Source: Methylobacterium sp. UNC378MF (GTDB taxonomy: Bacteria > Pseudomonadota > Alphaproteobacteria > Rhizobiales > Beijerinckiaceae). From it: a DNA stretch of 64,000 nt. Every line of letters starts with the position of its first letter. The first letter of the stretch is position 1. The notes under the pieces were generated by a model, which worked only from the letters and a program-made list of their open reading frames with translations, ran no database searches and was not told the DNA's origin. This document shows, in pieces, positions 18,501 to 27,174 of the stretch. The stretch covers positions 1 to 64,000 of the forward strand of contig NZ_FMWU01000002.1 of assembly GCF_900103195.1 (NCBI RefSeq). The letters run 5' to 3'. The position numbers and the translations under genes are program-made.

Positions 18501-18740
18501 TCAGGCGGCGGAGTTCTTTTCCAGGAACTTCACGGCGTCGCCGACCGTCTGGATCGTCTCGGCAGCGTCGTCCGGGATCTCGACGTTGAACTCCTCCTCG
18601 AAGGCCATGACCAGCTCGACCGTGTCGAGGCTGTCGGCACCGAGGTCGTCGATGAAGTTGGCGCTCTCGACCACCTTCTCGGGCTCCACGCCCAGGTGCT
18701 CGACGACGATCTTCTTCACGCGCTCAGCGATATCGCTCAT
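18501..18740 (-). CDS. acpP: Acyl carrier protein
   Basis: 79 residues, acidic, with the phosphopantetheine attachment Ser37 in the DSL motif ([15 protein letters not shown]). Carries the growing acyl chain for the Fab enzymes. The ATG at 18740 gives the normal N-terminus ([17 protein letters not shown]) and has a GGA-containing ribosome site. It lies 182 bases upstream of fabF and 332 bases downstream of fabG on the same strand. Confidence 0.97.
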   Translation of the reverse strand: MSDIAERVKKIVVEHLGVEPEKVVESANFIDDLGADSLDTVELVMAFEEEFNVEIPDDAAETIQTVGDAVKFLEKNSAA

Positions 18741-19072
18741 CGGTCTTCCGTCCTCGTCCTTTTGGTCTGTCAGTCTTCTCGGGGTGGTGCCGTGGCCGCG
18801 TCGCGCCCTTGCGGGCTTGTTGTGACGGGCCGGTGTCCGATCGCGCGTGCTTCTGAGGTGAACCGGCGCGTGAGCCGGGACGCCCCCGCCGGAAGGCCTT
18901 GGACTGAAAACCCGCTGAACCGTCAACCCCCTGTACGGCTGCGGGGCGTGGTAGCACAGGGTTCCCGCCCTGGCGAGAGCCCGTTCAGAAAGCCTTCATG
19001 GGTGTGGCACTTGCGTGTCGGCGGGGGTGATTCGCAAGCAGTCTTCGCAAGTCCAGGACCGGTATACGCGCT
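18741..19072. other. Intergenic region between fabG and acpP
   Basis: No gene is supported in 332 bases. The length suggests that acpP has its own promoter, as it does in many bacteria, but no clear -35/-10 pair is visible. Confidence 0.4.
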
Positions 19073-19810
19073 CTAGTACATGGCCATCCCGCCATTCACG
19101 TGCAGCGTGTGGCCGGTGACGTAGGCGGCTTCCGCGGAGGCGAGGTAGATGCAGGCCGCCGCGACCTCCGACCCCTCGCCGAGGCGCCCGGCGGGCACGC
19201 GGGCGAGGATACCTTCGCGCTGCTTCTCGTTGAGGGAGTCGGTCATGGGCGAGCTGATGAAGCCCGGCGCGATGCAGTTGACCGTGATCCCGCGGGAGGC
19301 GACCTCGGCGGCGAGCGCCTTGGTCATGCCGACGAGGCCGGCCTTGGCGGCGGCGTAGTTGCCCTGGCCGGGATTGCCGGTCGAGCCGACCACCGAGCCG
19401 ATATTGACGATCCGCCCGGAGCGGCGGCGCATCATGCCCTTCACGGCGGCCCGCGACAGCCGGAAGGCGGCGGTGAGGTTGACGGCGATCACCTGCTCCC
19501 ACTCCTCGTCCTTCATCCGCATGAAGAGGTTGTCGCGGGTGATGCCGGCATTGTTCACGAGGATGTCCAGCGGGCCGATCGCGGCCTCCGCGGCCGGCAC
19601 GAGGCCCTCGACCGAGTCTTTGTCGGAGAGGTCGGCCGCGACGGGACTCGCGCGCTCGCCGAGTTCGACCGCCAGCGCCTCCAGGGCCTGCGGGCGCGTG
19701 CCCGACAGCGCCACGGTGGCGCCCTGGGCGTGCAGCGCCCGGGCGATCGCCTGGCCGAGACCGCCGGTCGCGCCGGTGACGAGGGCCTTGCGGCCGGTGA
19801 GATCGAACAT
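19073..19810 (-). CDS. fabG: 3-oxoacyl-ACP reductase
   Basis: NADPH-dependent reduction of beta-ketoacyl-ACP in fatty-acid elongation. 245-residue short-chain dehydrogenase with the Rossmann motif (TGATGGLGQAIA), NNAG (residues 86-89) and catalytic Ser139, Tyr152 and Lys156 (NYAAAKAG). The start at 19810 (MFDLTGRKALVTG) is standard. It lies 17 bases after fabD and is probably co-transcribed with it. Confidence 0.96.
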   Translation of the reverse strand: MFDLTGRKALVTGATGGLGQAIARALHAQGATVALSGTRPQALEALAVELGERASPVAADLSDKDSVEGLVPAAEAAIGPLDILVNNAGITRDNLFMRMKDEEWEQVIAVNLTAAFRLSRAAVKGMMRRRSGRIVNIGSVVGSTGNPGQGNYAAAKAGLVGMTKALAAEVASRGITVNCIAPGFISSPMTDSLNEKQREGILARVPAGRLGEGSEVAAACIYLASAEAAYVTGHTLHVNGGMAMY

Positions 19811-19827
19811 GCGGGGCTCCTGTGGGA

Positions 19828-20772
19828 TCAGAGCGCGAAGGCGGCGACGTCCGCGGGGGTGCCGATCGCGGTGGCCGACGCCTGGGGCGCGATGCGCTTG
19901 ACGAGGCCGGTCAGGACCTTGCCGGCGCCGAGTTCGTAGAACCGGTCGACGCCCGATCCCGCCATGGTGGCGACGCTCTCGCGCCAGCGCACGGTGCCGG
20001 TGACCTGCTCGACCAGGGCCGCGCGGACCGCCTCCGGATCGGCGACCGGGGCGGCCGCGACATTGGCGTAGAGGGTGACGCGCGGGGCCTTCAGGGTGAC
20101 GGCGGCCAGCGCCCGGGCCATGGCCTCGGCGGCCGGGGCCATCAGGCGGCAATGGAACGGTGCCGAGACGTTGAGCATCACGGCGCGCTTGATCCCGCGG
20201 CTGGTGGCGATGCCGATGGCGCGCTCGACGGCCGGGCGGTCGCCGGAGAGCACCACCTGCCCGCCGCCATTGTCGTTGGCGACGTCGCAGACCGCGCCGC
20301 CGCCGGCCTCGTCGGCCGCCGCCTCGGCGACGGACCGGGCGGCCTCGAGGTCGGTGCCGATCAGCGCCGCCATGGCGCCGGCGCCCGGCGCCACCGCCTC
20401 CTGCATGGCCTCGCCCCGCAGGCGCAGCAGCCTGGCGGCATCCGCCACGGTGAGGCTTCCGGCGGCCGCGAGCGCCGCGTATTCACCGAGCGAATGGCCG
20501 GCGACGCAGGCGACGTCGCGCTCAAGGTCGAGGCCGCGCTCGGCCTCCAGCACGCGCAGCACCGCGAGGCTGGCCGCCATCAGCGCCGGCTGGGCATTGG
20601 TGGTGAGGGTCAGTTCCTCGGCCGGCCCCTCGAACATCAGCCGCGACAGGTTCTGGCTCAGGGCGGCATCGACCTCGTCGAGCACGGCCCTGGCCTGCGG
20701 GAAGGCCTCCGCAAGGTCCCGCGCCATGCCGACCGCCTGGCTGCCCTGGCCGGGAAAGATGAGTGCGCGCAT
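19828..20772 (-). CDS. fabD: Malonyl-CoA:ACP transacylase
   Basis: Transfers the malonyl group from CoA to ACP. 314 residues; the acyl-enzyme serine is Ser94 in AGHSLGEYAAL and the N-terminus shows the oxyanion motif FPGQGSQ (residues 6-12). ATG 20772 gives the family N-terminus (MRALIFPGQGSQ). First gene of the fab cluster and divergent from rpoZ, with a 283-base gap between the two. Confidence 0.96.
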   Translation of the reverse strand: MRALIFPGQGSQAVGMARDLAEAFPQARAVLDEVDAALSQNLSRLMFEGPAEELTLTTNAQPALMAASLAVLRVLEAERGLDLERDVACVAGHSLGEYAALAAAGSLTVADAARLLRLRGEAMQEAVAPGAGAMAALIGTDLEAARSVAEAAADEAGGGAVCDVANDNGGGQVVLSGDRPAVERAIGIATSRGIKRAVMLNVSAPFHCRLMAPAAEAMARALAAVTLKAPRVTLYANVAAAPVADPEAVRAALVEQVTGTVRWRESVATMAGSGVDRFYELGAGKVLTGLVKRIAPQASATAIGTPADVAAFAL

Positions 20773-20977
20773 GTTGCGTCCTGATCGCCGCCATCGGTCG
20801 GCGCGCGAACGCCGCCCGTGTCGGCCGAAACTCTGGAATGGCGCGCGCACTCGCACCCGCGGCCGCGGGTGTCAACAATGCGCCGCACCATGGCGCCGCA
20901 TCGACGTGCCGCGCGGGCGCCGGGTCGACCGGACCGGCACGCTCGCCGGACGCGCGCCCTGCGCAACCCGCTGTGCT

Positions 20978-21006
20978 TGTTGCACAACGGCATCCGGTGT
21001 AGAGTG
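20978..21006 (+). promoter_or_regulatory. Possible rpoZ promoter
   Basis: CTTGTT (20978-20983) and TAGAGT (21001-21006) are 17 bases apart and sit about 50 bases before rpoZ. The overlapping sequence CTTGTTGCACAACG is also a short palindrome. The match to -35/-10 boxes is loose. Confidence 0.35.
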
Positions 21007-21055
21007 ACCCCATACCCGACATCATCCGTCGCTCAAGCCTAAGGAGCCGCCCCGC

Positions 21056-21466
21056 ATGGCGCGCGTCACCGTCGAAGACTGCATCGAGAAGGTCGAGAAC
21101 CGCTTCGAGCTGGTGCTGCTGGCGAGCCACCGGGCCCGCCTCCTGGCCGCCGGCGCCCCGCTGACCATCGACCGCGACCGCGACAAGAACCCGGTCGTGG
21201 CCCTGCGCGAGATCGGCGACGAGACGATCACGGCCGACGATCTCAAGGAGCAGCTGATCCACTCGATGCAGAAATACGTCGAGGTGGACGAGCCGGAGGC
21301 CGAGACCGTGCCGCTGCTGTCGAGCTCGCCGGCCGCCGCCGCGGTGGCGCCCCAATCCTCCAGCGACGATGCGGCGGTCCAGTTCGACCGCATGAGCGAG
21401 GAGGACCTCCTGCGCGGTCTCGAGAACCTCGCCCCGCCGGTCGAGACCGACGACGAGGGCGAGTGA
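21056..21466 (+). CDS. rpoZ: RNA polymerase omega subunit
   Basis: 136 residues. The N-terminal 75 residues match omega ([37 protein letters not shown]), which binds the beta' subunit and helps polymerase assembly; the rest is the acidic, low-complexity tail seen in alphaproteobacterial versions. In other bacteria omega forms part of a ppGpp site. Fittingly, the (p)ppGpp synthetase gene follows directly, a conserved alphaproteobacterial arrangement. Confidence 0.96.
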   Translation: MARVTVEDCIEKVENRFELVLLASHRARLLAAGAPLTIDRDRDKNPVVALREIGDETITADDLKEQLIHSMQKYVEVDEPEAETVPLLSSSPAAAAVAPQSSSDDAAVQFDRMSEEDLLRGLENLAPPVETDDEGE

Positions 21467-21671
21467 GCCTGACGGCGTGGGCCTGGATGCGCAGGACCTG
21501 ACCGAGACCGGACCCGGCGGAGACGCCGGGTTCTCTCGTTCCGCGGCCGGCCCGTCGGCAGCCGGCACCCCTCCGACGCCGGGGACTGGCGCCGGCACGG
21601 CGGTTGCGGAACAATCGCGCGTGATCCCGACCCCACGCACGACCCAGGAAGCGCCGGCCCCGTCCCGGCGG

Positions 21672-23930
21672 ATGATGCGCCAGTACGAACTCGTGGAGCG
21701 GGTCAAGCGCTACAACCCGGCCGCCGACGAGGCGCTGCTCAACCGCGCCTACGTGTACGCCATGCAGGCGCACGGCACGCAGAAGCGCGCCTCGGGCGAC
21801 CTGTTCTTCGCCCACCCGCTCGAGGTCGCGGCGATCCTCACGGACCTGCATCTCGACGACGCCACCATCGTGGCGGCGGTCCTGCACGACACCGTGGAGG
21901 ACACCGAGGCGACGCTGGAAGAGATCCGCCGGCTGTTCGGATCGGAGATCGGCGCCCTGGTCGACGGCCTGACCAAGCTGAAGCGCCTCGATCTCGTCTC
22001 CAAGCAGGCGGCGCAGGGCGAGAACTTCCGCAAGCTGCTGCTCGCCGTGGCGGCCGATGTGCGGGTGCTCCTCGTCAAGCTTGCCGACCGCCTGCACAAC
22101 ATGCGCACCCTCCAGCACATGCGGGAGGACAAGCGCCACCGCATCGCGCAGGAGACGCTCGACATCTACGCGCCGCTCGCCGGCCGCATGGGCATGCAGG
22201 AGCTACGCGAGGAGCTGGAGGATCTGGCCTTCCGCAACCTGGAGCCCGACGTCTACGCCACCATCACCCAGCGCCTGACCCGGCTCACCGCCAAATCCGA
22301 GAGCGTGGTCGAGACCATCGCGCAGGTGCTCACCGACAAGCTCGGCGCGCAAGGGATCACCGCCGAGGTGAGCGGCCGGCAGAAGCGCCCGTTCTCGATC
22401 TGGTCGAAGATGGAGCGGAAATCCGTCGCCTTCGAGCAGCTCTCCGACATCTTCGGCTTCCGCGTGGTCGTCGACACCGTGCAGGATTGCTACGCGGCGC
22501 TCGGCATCGTCCATACCAGCTGGCCGATGGTCCCGGGCCGCTACAAGGACTACATCTCGACGCCGAAGCAGAACGATTACCGCTCGATCCACACCACGGT
22601 GATCGGGCCGAAGAGCCAGCGCGTCGAGCTGCAGATCCGCACCCGCGCCATGGACGACATCGCCGAATACGGCATCGCGGCCCACGCTCATTACAAGGAA
22701 CTCGGCAAGGACCTCGCCAAGGAGGCCGGGCGGACCGAGGGCAGCGTCCATCCGCGGCTGGCGGCCGAGAGTGGCGCCTATCAGTGGCTCCGCCGGACCA
22801 TCGAGCTGCTCGCCGAGGGCGACAGTCCGGAAGAATTCCTGGAGCACACCAAGCTGGAGCTGTTCCAGGACCAGGTGTTCTGCTTCACCCCGAAGGGCCG
22901 GCTGATCGCGCTGCCGCGGGGCGCGACGCCGATCGACTTCGCGTACGCGGTTCACACCGATGTCGGCAACACCGCGGTCGGCGCCAAGATCAACGGCCGG
23001 ATGGCGCCGCTGCTGCACGAACTCGCCAACGGCGACGAGGTCGAGATCAGCCGCTCGGACGGGGCCTCGCCCCCGGCGGCCTGGGAATCCCTGGTGGTGA
23101 CCGGCAAGGCCCGCGCGGCGATCCGGCGGGCGACCCGGGCGGCCGTGCGACGGCAATATGCCGGGCTCGGACGCCAGATCCTGGACCGGGCCTTCGAGCG
23201 CGCGGCCAAGACCTTCTCGGAGGACAAGCTCCGGGGCGCCCTGCCGCGGCTCGCCCGCGCCACCACCGAGGACGTGTTCGCCGCCGTGGGGCGCGGCGAG
23301 ATGTTCTCGGGCGACGTCGTCCGCGCCGTCTATCCCGACCATCGCGACGAGCGCCGGCCCTCTGCCGCCCAGGGGGCCGCCAGCGGCGCGGGCCGCCTCG
23401 TCCGCTCGGCCGACCAGACCATGCGGCTGACCTTCCCGGGCGCCGAGGGCAAGGAGGGACAGGCCGAGGACCGGAGCGACGCGATCCCGATCCGGGGTCT
23501 TGCGGGCGACCTCCCGGTGACCTTCGCGCCGAACGGCGGCGCGGTCCCGGGCGACCGGATAGTCGGCATCCTGACGCCCGGGGTCGGCGTCACCGTCTAC
23601 CCGATCCAGTCGGCGGCGCTCGCCGCCTTCGACAACGAGCCGGAGCGCTGGCTCGATGTCCGCTGGGACACGGAGGCGCTCGGCGGCGAGCGCTTCCCCG
23701 CGCGCCTCGCGCTCAAGTCGATCAACGAGCCGGGCGTGTTCGCCCAGATCGCTCAGGTGATCGCCGACCACGACGGCAACATCGACAACATCTCGATGAA
23801 GCGGCGCACGCAGGACTTCACCGACATCACCATCGACCTGTCGGTCTGGGACCTCCAGCATCTCAACGCCATCATCGCCGAGTTGCGCGGCAAGCGCCCG
23901 GTCAACAGCGTCGAGCGCGTGAACGGCTGA
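21672..23930 (+). CDS. rsh: Bifunctional (p)ppGpp synthetase/hydrolase (Rsh)
   Basis: 752 residues in the RelA/SpoT order: HD hydrolase domain (HDTVEDT, residues 72-78), synthetase domain (RYKDYISTPKQNDYRSIHTTV), TGS domain (VFCFTPKGRLIALPRGATP) and a C-terminal ACT domain (SINEPGVFAQIAQVIADHDG). It makes and breaks the stringent-response alarmone. The HD residues appear intact, so it is likely bifunctional. The frame is open back to 21477, but MMRQYELVERVKRY at 21672 is the normal alphaproteobacterial start. Confidence 0.96.
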   Translation: MMRQYELVERVKRYNPAADEALLNRAYVYAMQAHGTQKRASGDLFFAHPLEVAAILTDLHLDDATIVAAVLHDTVEDTEATLEEIRRLFGSEIGALVDGLTKLKRLDLVSKQAAQGENFRKLLLAVAADVRVLLVKLADRLHNMRTLQHMREDKRHRIAQETLDIYAPLAGRMGMQELREELEDLAFRNLEPDVYATITQRLTRLTAKSESVVETIAQVLTDKLGAQGITAEVSGRQKRPFSIWSKMERKSVAFEQLSDIFGFRVVVDTVQDCYAALGIVHTSWPMVPGRYKDYISTPKQNDYRSIHTTVIGPKSQRVELQIRTRAMDDIAEYGIAAHAHYKELGKDLAKEAGRTEGSVHPRLAAESGAYQWLRRTIELLAEGDSPEEFLEHTKLELFQDQVFCFTPKGRLIALPRGATPIDFAYAVHTDVGNTAVGAKINGRMAPLLHELANGDEVEISRSDGASPPAAWESLVVTGKARAAIRRATRAAVRRQYAGLGRQILDRAFERAAKTFSEDKLRGALPRLARATTEDVFAAVGRGEMFSGDVVRAVYPDHRDERRPSAAQGAASGAGRLVRSADQTMRLTFPGAEGKEGQAEDRSDAIPIRGLAGDLPVTFAPNGGAVPGDRIVGILTPGVGVTVYPIQSAALAAFDNEPERWLDVRWDTEALGGERFPARLALKSINEPGVFAQIAQVIADHDGNIDNISMKRRTQDFTDITIDLSVWDLQHLNAIIAELRGKRPVNSVERVNG

Positions 23931-24271
23931 GGCCGGGCGCCCCGGCGCCATGCATCTGAGGTTTACGGGATCAACTTCCCTAACTCTCGTTGTTCGTCGC
24001 AAAAGCCTGTGTCGATCAATCTTTCCGACCCCTTGCTCCAGGTCTTCGAGGCTGCACGCGTCCGTGCTCTGCTTGACACGGGCGCGTTTGAAACGAATGG
24101 TCCGGCAGCCAGGGCGGCGGGCGCGGATCGAGGGCCGCGCTGTGCCACCCCGGATTGCAGAGCGTGACAACCGCGACCGCGGCGCACGCCTGGCCCTCCG
24201 CCCCCGGGCGGACCTGGCCGTTTGTTCAGACGATTTCTGTCACCCACGATTTTTCGGGATTTGACCTGTTC
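23931..24271. other. Intergenic region between rsh and the NYN gene
   Basis: 341 bases without a supported gene. A 104-codon frame (23950-24264) has Arg/Cys/Ser-rich, implausible content. The end (cacccacgatttttcgggatttgacc) is less GC-rich and could hold the promoter of the next gene. Confidence 0.4.
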
Positions 24272-24913
24272 ATGCCAGCCACCCAACGCAGCGCTGTCTT
24301 CATCGACGGCGCCAACCTCTACGCCACCACCAAGGCCCTCGGTTTCGATATCGATTACAAGAAGCTGCTCAAGGAATTTCAGTCGCGCGAGAACCTCCTG
24401 CGCGCGTTCTACTACACAGCCATGATCGAGGATCAGGAATATTCCTCGATCCGGCCGCTGATCGACTGGCTCGACTACAACGGCTACCGCGTCGTGACCA
24501 AGCCCGTGAAGGAATTCACGGACTCGACGGGGCGGCGGAAGTACAAGGGCAACATGGATATCGAGCTGGCGATCGACGCCCTCGAGCTCAGCCCGCATAT
24601 CGGCCACATGATCCTGTTCTCGGGCGACGGCGATTTCCGCTCGCTGGTCGAGGCGATGCAGCGGCGCGGGGTCAAGGTGACGGTGATCTCCACCATCCAG
24701 ACCCAGCCGGCGATGATCTCCGACGAGTTGCGGCGGCAGGCCGACGAGTTCGTGGACCTCGCGAGCCTCGCGGGGCGGATCGGCCGGGAGCCCAGCGAGC
24801 GTCCGGCCCGCACCTCCGGCGAGGCACCGAGCCGTTACCGTGGAGAGGGCCGCGGGAATCCCGGCCTGGAGAACCGCTACGGCATCCGCCAGCCGGAGGC
24901 CGAGGAGGAGTAG
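24272..24913 (+). CDS. NYN-domain protein (LabA/DUF88 type)
   Basis: 213 residues. The NYN/PIN-like fold residues are visible: FIDGANLY near the N-terminus, KGNMDIELAIDAL in the middle and LFSGDGDF later, all carrying the acidic residues of PIN-like metal sites, followed by VEAMQRRGVKVTVIST. NYN proteins are predicted or shown RNA nucleases. The C-terminal 40 residues are charged and probably flexible. ATG 24272 lies just before the motif. It is found near rsh and smpB, two RNA/translation stress genes. Confidence 0.88.
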   Translation: MPATQRSAVFIDGANLYATTKALGFDIDYKKLLKEFQSRENLLRAFYYTAMIEDQEYSSIRPLIDWLDYNGYRVVTKPVKEFTDSTGRRKYKGNMDIELAIDALELSPHIGHMILFSGDGDFRSLVEAMQRRGVKVTVISTIQTQPAMISDELRRQADEFVDLASLAGRIGREPSERPARTSGEAPSRYRGEGRGNPGLENRYGIRQPEAEEE

Positions 24914-24917
24914 CGCC

Positions 24918-25487
24918 TCAGGCGCCGGTCCCGTCGAGCCAGTCGAGGACCTGCCGGGCGCTCCGGTCCGGCGGGAAGACCGGGTAGAACAGCTGGCTGA
25001 CCACGCCGTCGTCGATCACCAGTGTGAGCCGACGCAGCAGAACCTGCCCGCCGGCCTCGAAGACCGGCAGGCGCGCCGCCATCGCGAAGGCCCGGTGCGG
25101 ATCGGCCAGCAGCGGGAAGGGCAGGCGCAGGCGCTCGGCCGCCTCCCGCTGGTAGGCGCTCGTCTGGGTCGAGAGGCCGTAGACCTGCGCGACCCCGCGC
25201 GCCTTGAGCTCGGCGTGATGGTCGCGGAAATCGCAGGCCTGGGGCGTGCAGCCTCGGGCGCCGGGGATCGCGTCCCAGTCGGGCGTGAGGCCGGGCTGCC
25301 CCGGCTCGCCGGTGCGCGGGTAGGCGTAGGCCACGGTGCGGCCGGGCAGCCGCGCCAGCGAGACCGTGCGGCCGTCCGTGGCGGTGAGCGCCACGTCGGG
25401 CAGGCGCATCCCGCGGAGATGATCGGCCGCGCCGTCGTCGACCGGGACGGGCAGGCCGTCGGGCAGGACGTCGTGGGTGGCTGGCAT
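24918..25487 (-). CDS. PrxQ/BCP-like peroxiredoxin
   Basis: 189 residues with the thioredoxin-like AhpC/TSA fold. The pair Cys80 and Cys85 (RGCTPQACDFRD) matches the atypical 2-Cys PrxQ/BCP pattern GCTxxACxFRD, with Cys80 as the likely peroxidatic residue. Between the beta strand 'VAYAYPRTG' and this motif there is an insert of about 15 residues (EPGQPGLTPDWDAIP) absent from standard PrxQ. It should reduce hydroperoxides in the cytoplasm, as no signal peptide is seen. The end is four bases from the end of the convergent NYN gene. Confidence 0.82.
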   Translation of the reverse strand: MPATHDVLPDGLPVPVDDGAADHLRGMRLPDVALTATDGRTVSLARLPGRTVAYAYPRTGEPGQPGLTPDWDAIPGARGCTPQACDFRDHHAELKARGVAQVYGLSTQTSAYQREAAERLRLPFPLLADPHRAFAMAARLPVFEAGGQVLLRRLTLVIDDGVVSQLFYPVFPPDRSARQVLDWLDGTGA

Positions 25488-25524
25488 GGATGGCTCCTCC
25501 CGGCTTCGGCACCCGGCCTCGGTT

Positions 25525-25578
25525 CCGTCTTTACGCGCGGATCGAAGCCATCCGGAAGCGCTCCGCTCGCGATGACGG
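25525..25578. repeat. REP-like palindrome (GTCTTTGCGAGC family), short copy
   Basis: Left arm CCGTCTTTACGCGCGGATCG and right arm CGCTCCGCTCGCGATGACGG form an imperfect hairpin. It matches the longer copies at 29518-29607 and 42294-42386. Confidence 0.6.
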
Positions 25579-25585
25579 GCCGGCC

Positions 25586-26059
25586 TCAGCCCCGGTCCCG
25601 CAGCAGCCGCGCCCGGTCGCGCTGCCAGTCACGCTCCTTGACCGCCTCGCGCTTGTCGTGGGCCTGCTTGCCCTTGCCGAGTCCCAGCTCGACCTTCGCG
25701 CGCCCCTTGTCGTTGAAGTAGATCTTCAGCGGCACCACCGTGTAGCCCTGGCGCTGGGTCGCGCCGATCAGCTTGTTGATCTGGCGGCGGTGCAGCAGCA
25801 GCCGGCGCGGGCGCTTGGTGTCGTGGTTGAAGCGGTTCGCCTCCAGATATTCCGGGATATAGGCGTTGAACAGCATCAGGTCGTTGCCGGAGGGGCCCGC
25901 ATAGGCCTCGCCGATCGTCGCCTTGCCGCCGCGCAACGACTTCACCTCGGTGCCGGTCAGCGCGATGCCGGCCTCGAGCGTGTCCTCGATCGTGTAGTGA
26001 TAGCGCGCGGCGCGATTGTCGGCGACGATGCGCCGACTGGGCTCCGGTTTCGGGGCCAT
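25586..26059 (-). CDS. smpB: SsrA-binding protein
   Basis: 157 residues. Binds tmRNA for trans-translation and rescue of stalled ribosomes. Family motifs: [26 protein letters not shown] broken over the first strands, [20 protein letters not shown], and the C-terminal basic tail that inserts in the ribosome ([19 protein letters not shown]). Normal length. It lies downstream of dapA, with 15 bases between, a conserved alphaproteobacterial pair. Confidence 0.97.
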   Translation of the reverse strand: MAPKPEPSRRIVADNRAARYHYTIEDTLEAGIALTGTEVKSLRGGKATIGEAYAGPSGNDLMLFNAYIPEYLEANRFNHDTKRPRRLLLHRRQINKLIGATQRQGYTVVPLKIYFNDKGRAKVELGLGKGKQAHDKREAVKERDWQRDRARLLRDRG

Positions 26060-26074
26060 GATGCGTGACTTCCC

Positions 26075-26974
26075 TCAGTCCACCAGCAGGCCGGCGTGGC
26101 GCAGGGCGTCGTCCACGATCCGCTTCGTGGGCTCGGTCACCGGCACCAGCGGCAGCCGCAGCTCGTCGTTCATGTGGCCGAGCCGGGACAGCGCGTACTT
26201 CACCGGCGCCGGGTTGGCCTCGGCGAACAGCCCCGTCTGGAGCGGGAACAGCCGGTCCTGGAGGGTCAGCGCCTTGGCATAGTCGCCCGCGAGCGTCGCC
26301 TCCTGCAGGTCGGCGCAGAGGCGCGGCGCGACGTTCGCCACCACCGAGATGCAGCCGTGGCCGCCCTGGGCGTTGTAGCCGAGCGCCGTCGCATCTTCGC
26401 CCGAAAGCTGGAGGAAGTTCGGCCCCATGGCCTGACGCTGCTGGCTGACGCGGTCGATCTTGGCGGTCGCGTCCTTCACGCCGGCGATGTTCTTCAACTC
26501 GAAGAGCCGGGCCATCGTCTCGACGCTCATGTCGACGACGGAGCGCGGCGGGATGTTGTAGATGATGATCGGAATGCCGACCGCATCGTTGACGGCCTTG
26601 AAGTGGGCGTAGAGGCCCGCCTGCGTCGGCTTGTTGTAATACGGCGTCACCACCAGGACGGCGTCGGCGCCCGCGCGCTCGGCGTGCTGCGCCCGCTCGA
26701 CCGCCTCGGCGGTGGAGTTGGACCCCGCGCCGGCCACGACCGGCACGCGCCCGCCCGCCTCGTCGATGCAGGCTTCGACCACCCGGTCGTGCTCGGAATG
26801 GGTCAGGGTCGGGCTCTCGCCGGTGGTGCCGGTGGGCACGAGGCCGTGGCTGCCCTGCTCGATCTGCCAGCGCACGAACTTTCGGAAGGCGGCCTCGTCG
26901 AAGGCCCCGTCGCGGAACGGCGTCACAAGCGCGGTGAGCGAGCCCCGCAGGCGGCTCCCGGTCATCTCGGTCAT
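26075..26974 (-). CDS. dapA: 4-hydroxy-tetrahydrodipicolinate synthase
   Basis: Condenses pyruvate with aspartate semialdehyde in the lysine/diaminopimelate pathway. 299 residues; the Schiff-base lysine is in AGVKDATAK, the catalytic tyrosine in [12 protein letters not shown], and the pyruvate-binding GTTGES motif is present near residue 40. ATG 26974 is used; an ATG three codons later (26965) is equally possible. It is divergent from the lytic transglycosylase gene. Confidence 0.95.
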   Translation of the reverse strand: MTEMTGSRLRGSLTALVTPFRDGAFDEAAFRKFVRWQIEQGSHGLVPTGTTGESPTLTHSEHDRVVEACIDEAGGRVPVVAGAGSNSTAEAVERAQHAERAGADAVLVVTPYYNKPTQAGLYAHFKAVNDAVGIPIIIYNIPPRSVVDMSVETMARLFELKNIAGVKDATAKIDRVSQQRQAMGPNFLQLSGEDATALGYNAQGGHGCISVVANVAPRLCADLQEATLAGDYAKALTLQDRLFPLQTGLFAEANPAPVKYALSRLGHMNDELRLPLVPVTEPTKRIVDDALRHAGLLVD

Positions 26975-27174
26975 CTCAGGCGTCCCAAAGGGTCCCAATT
27001 GGGAAATCGGCGTTCTCGGCGCCGCGCAGGGTCCGCACCTGACGGGCGCGGACGGGCAGACATAGGCGGTCGCGCCACGGCGCGCAAACAGATCGTGGCG
27101 ACGGTTAACGCGATCTTAATGGTCGCCACCGCATCCTCGATCTTTCCCGCTTCGATGATCAGCAGGGGGAAATC

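Noticed and set aside
23950..24264. 104-codon frame between rsh and the NYN gene
   Set aside because: Arg/Ser/Cys-rich, no ribosome site, no similarity to a known family and poor codon pattern.
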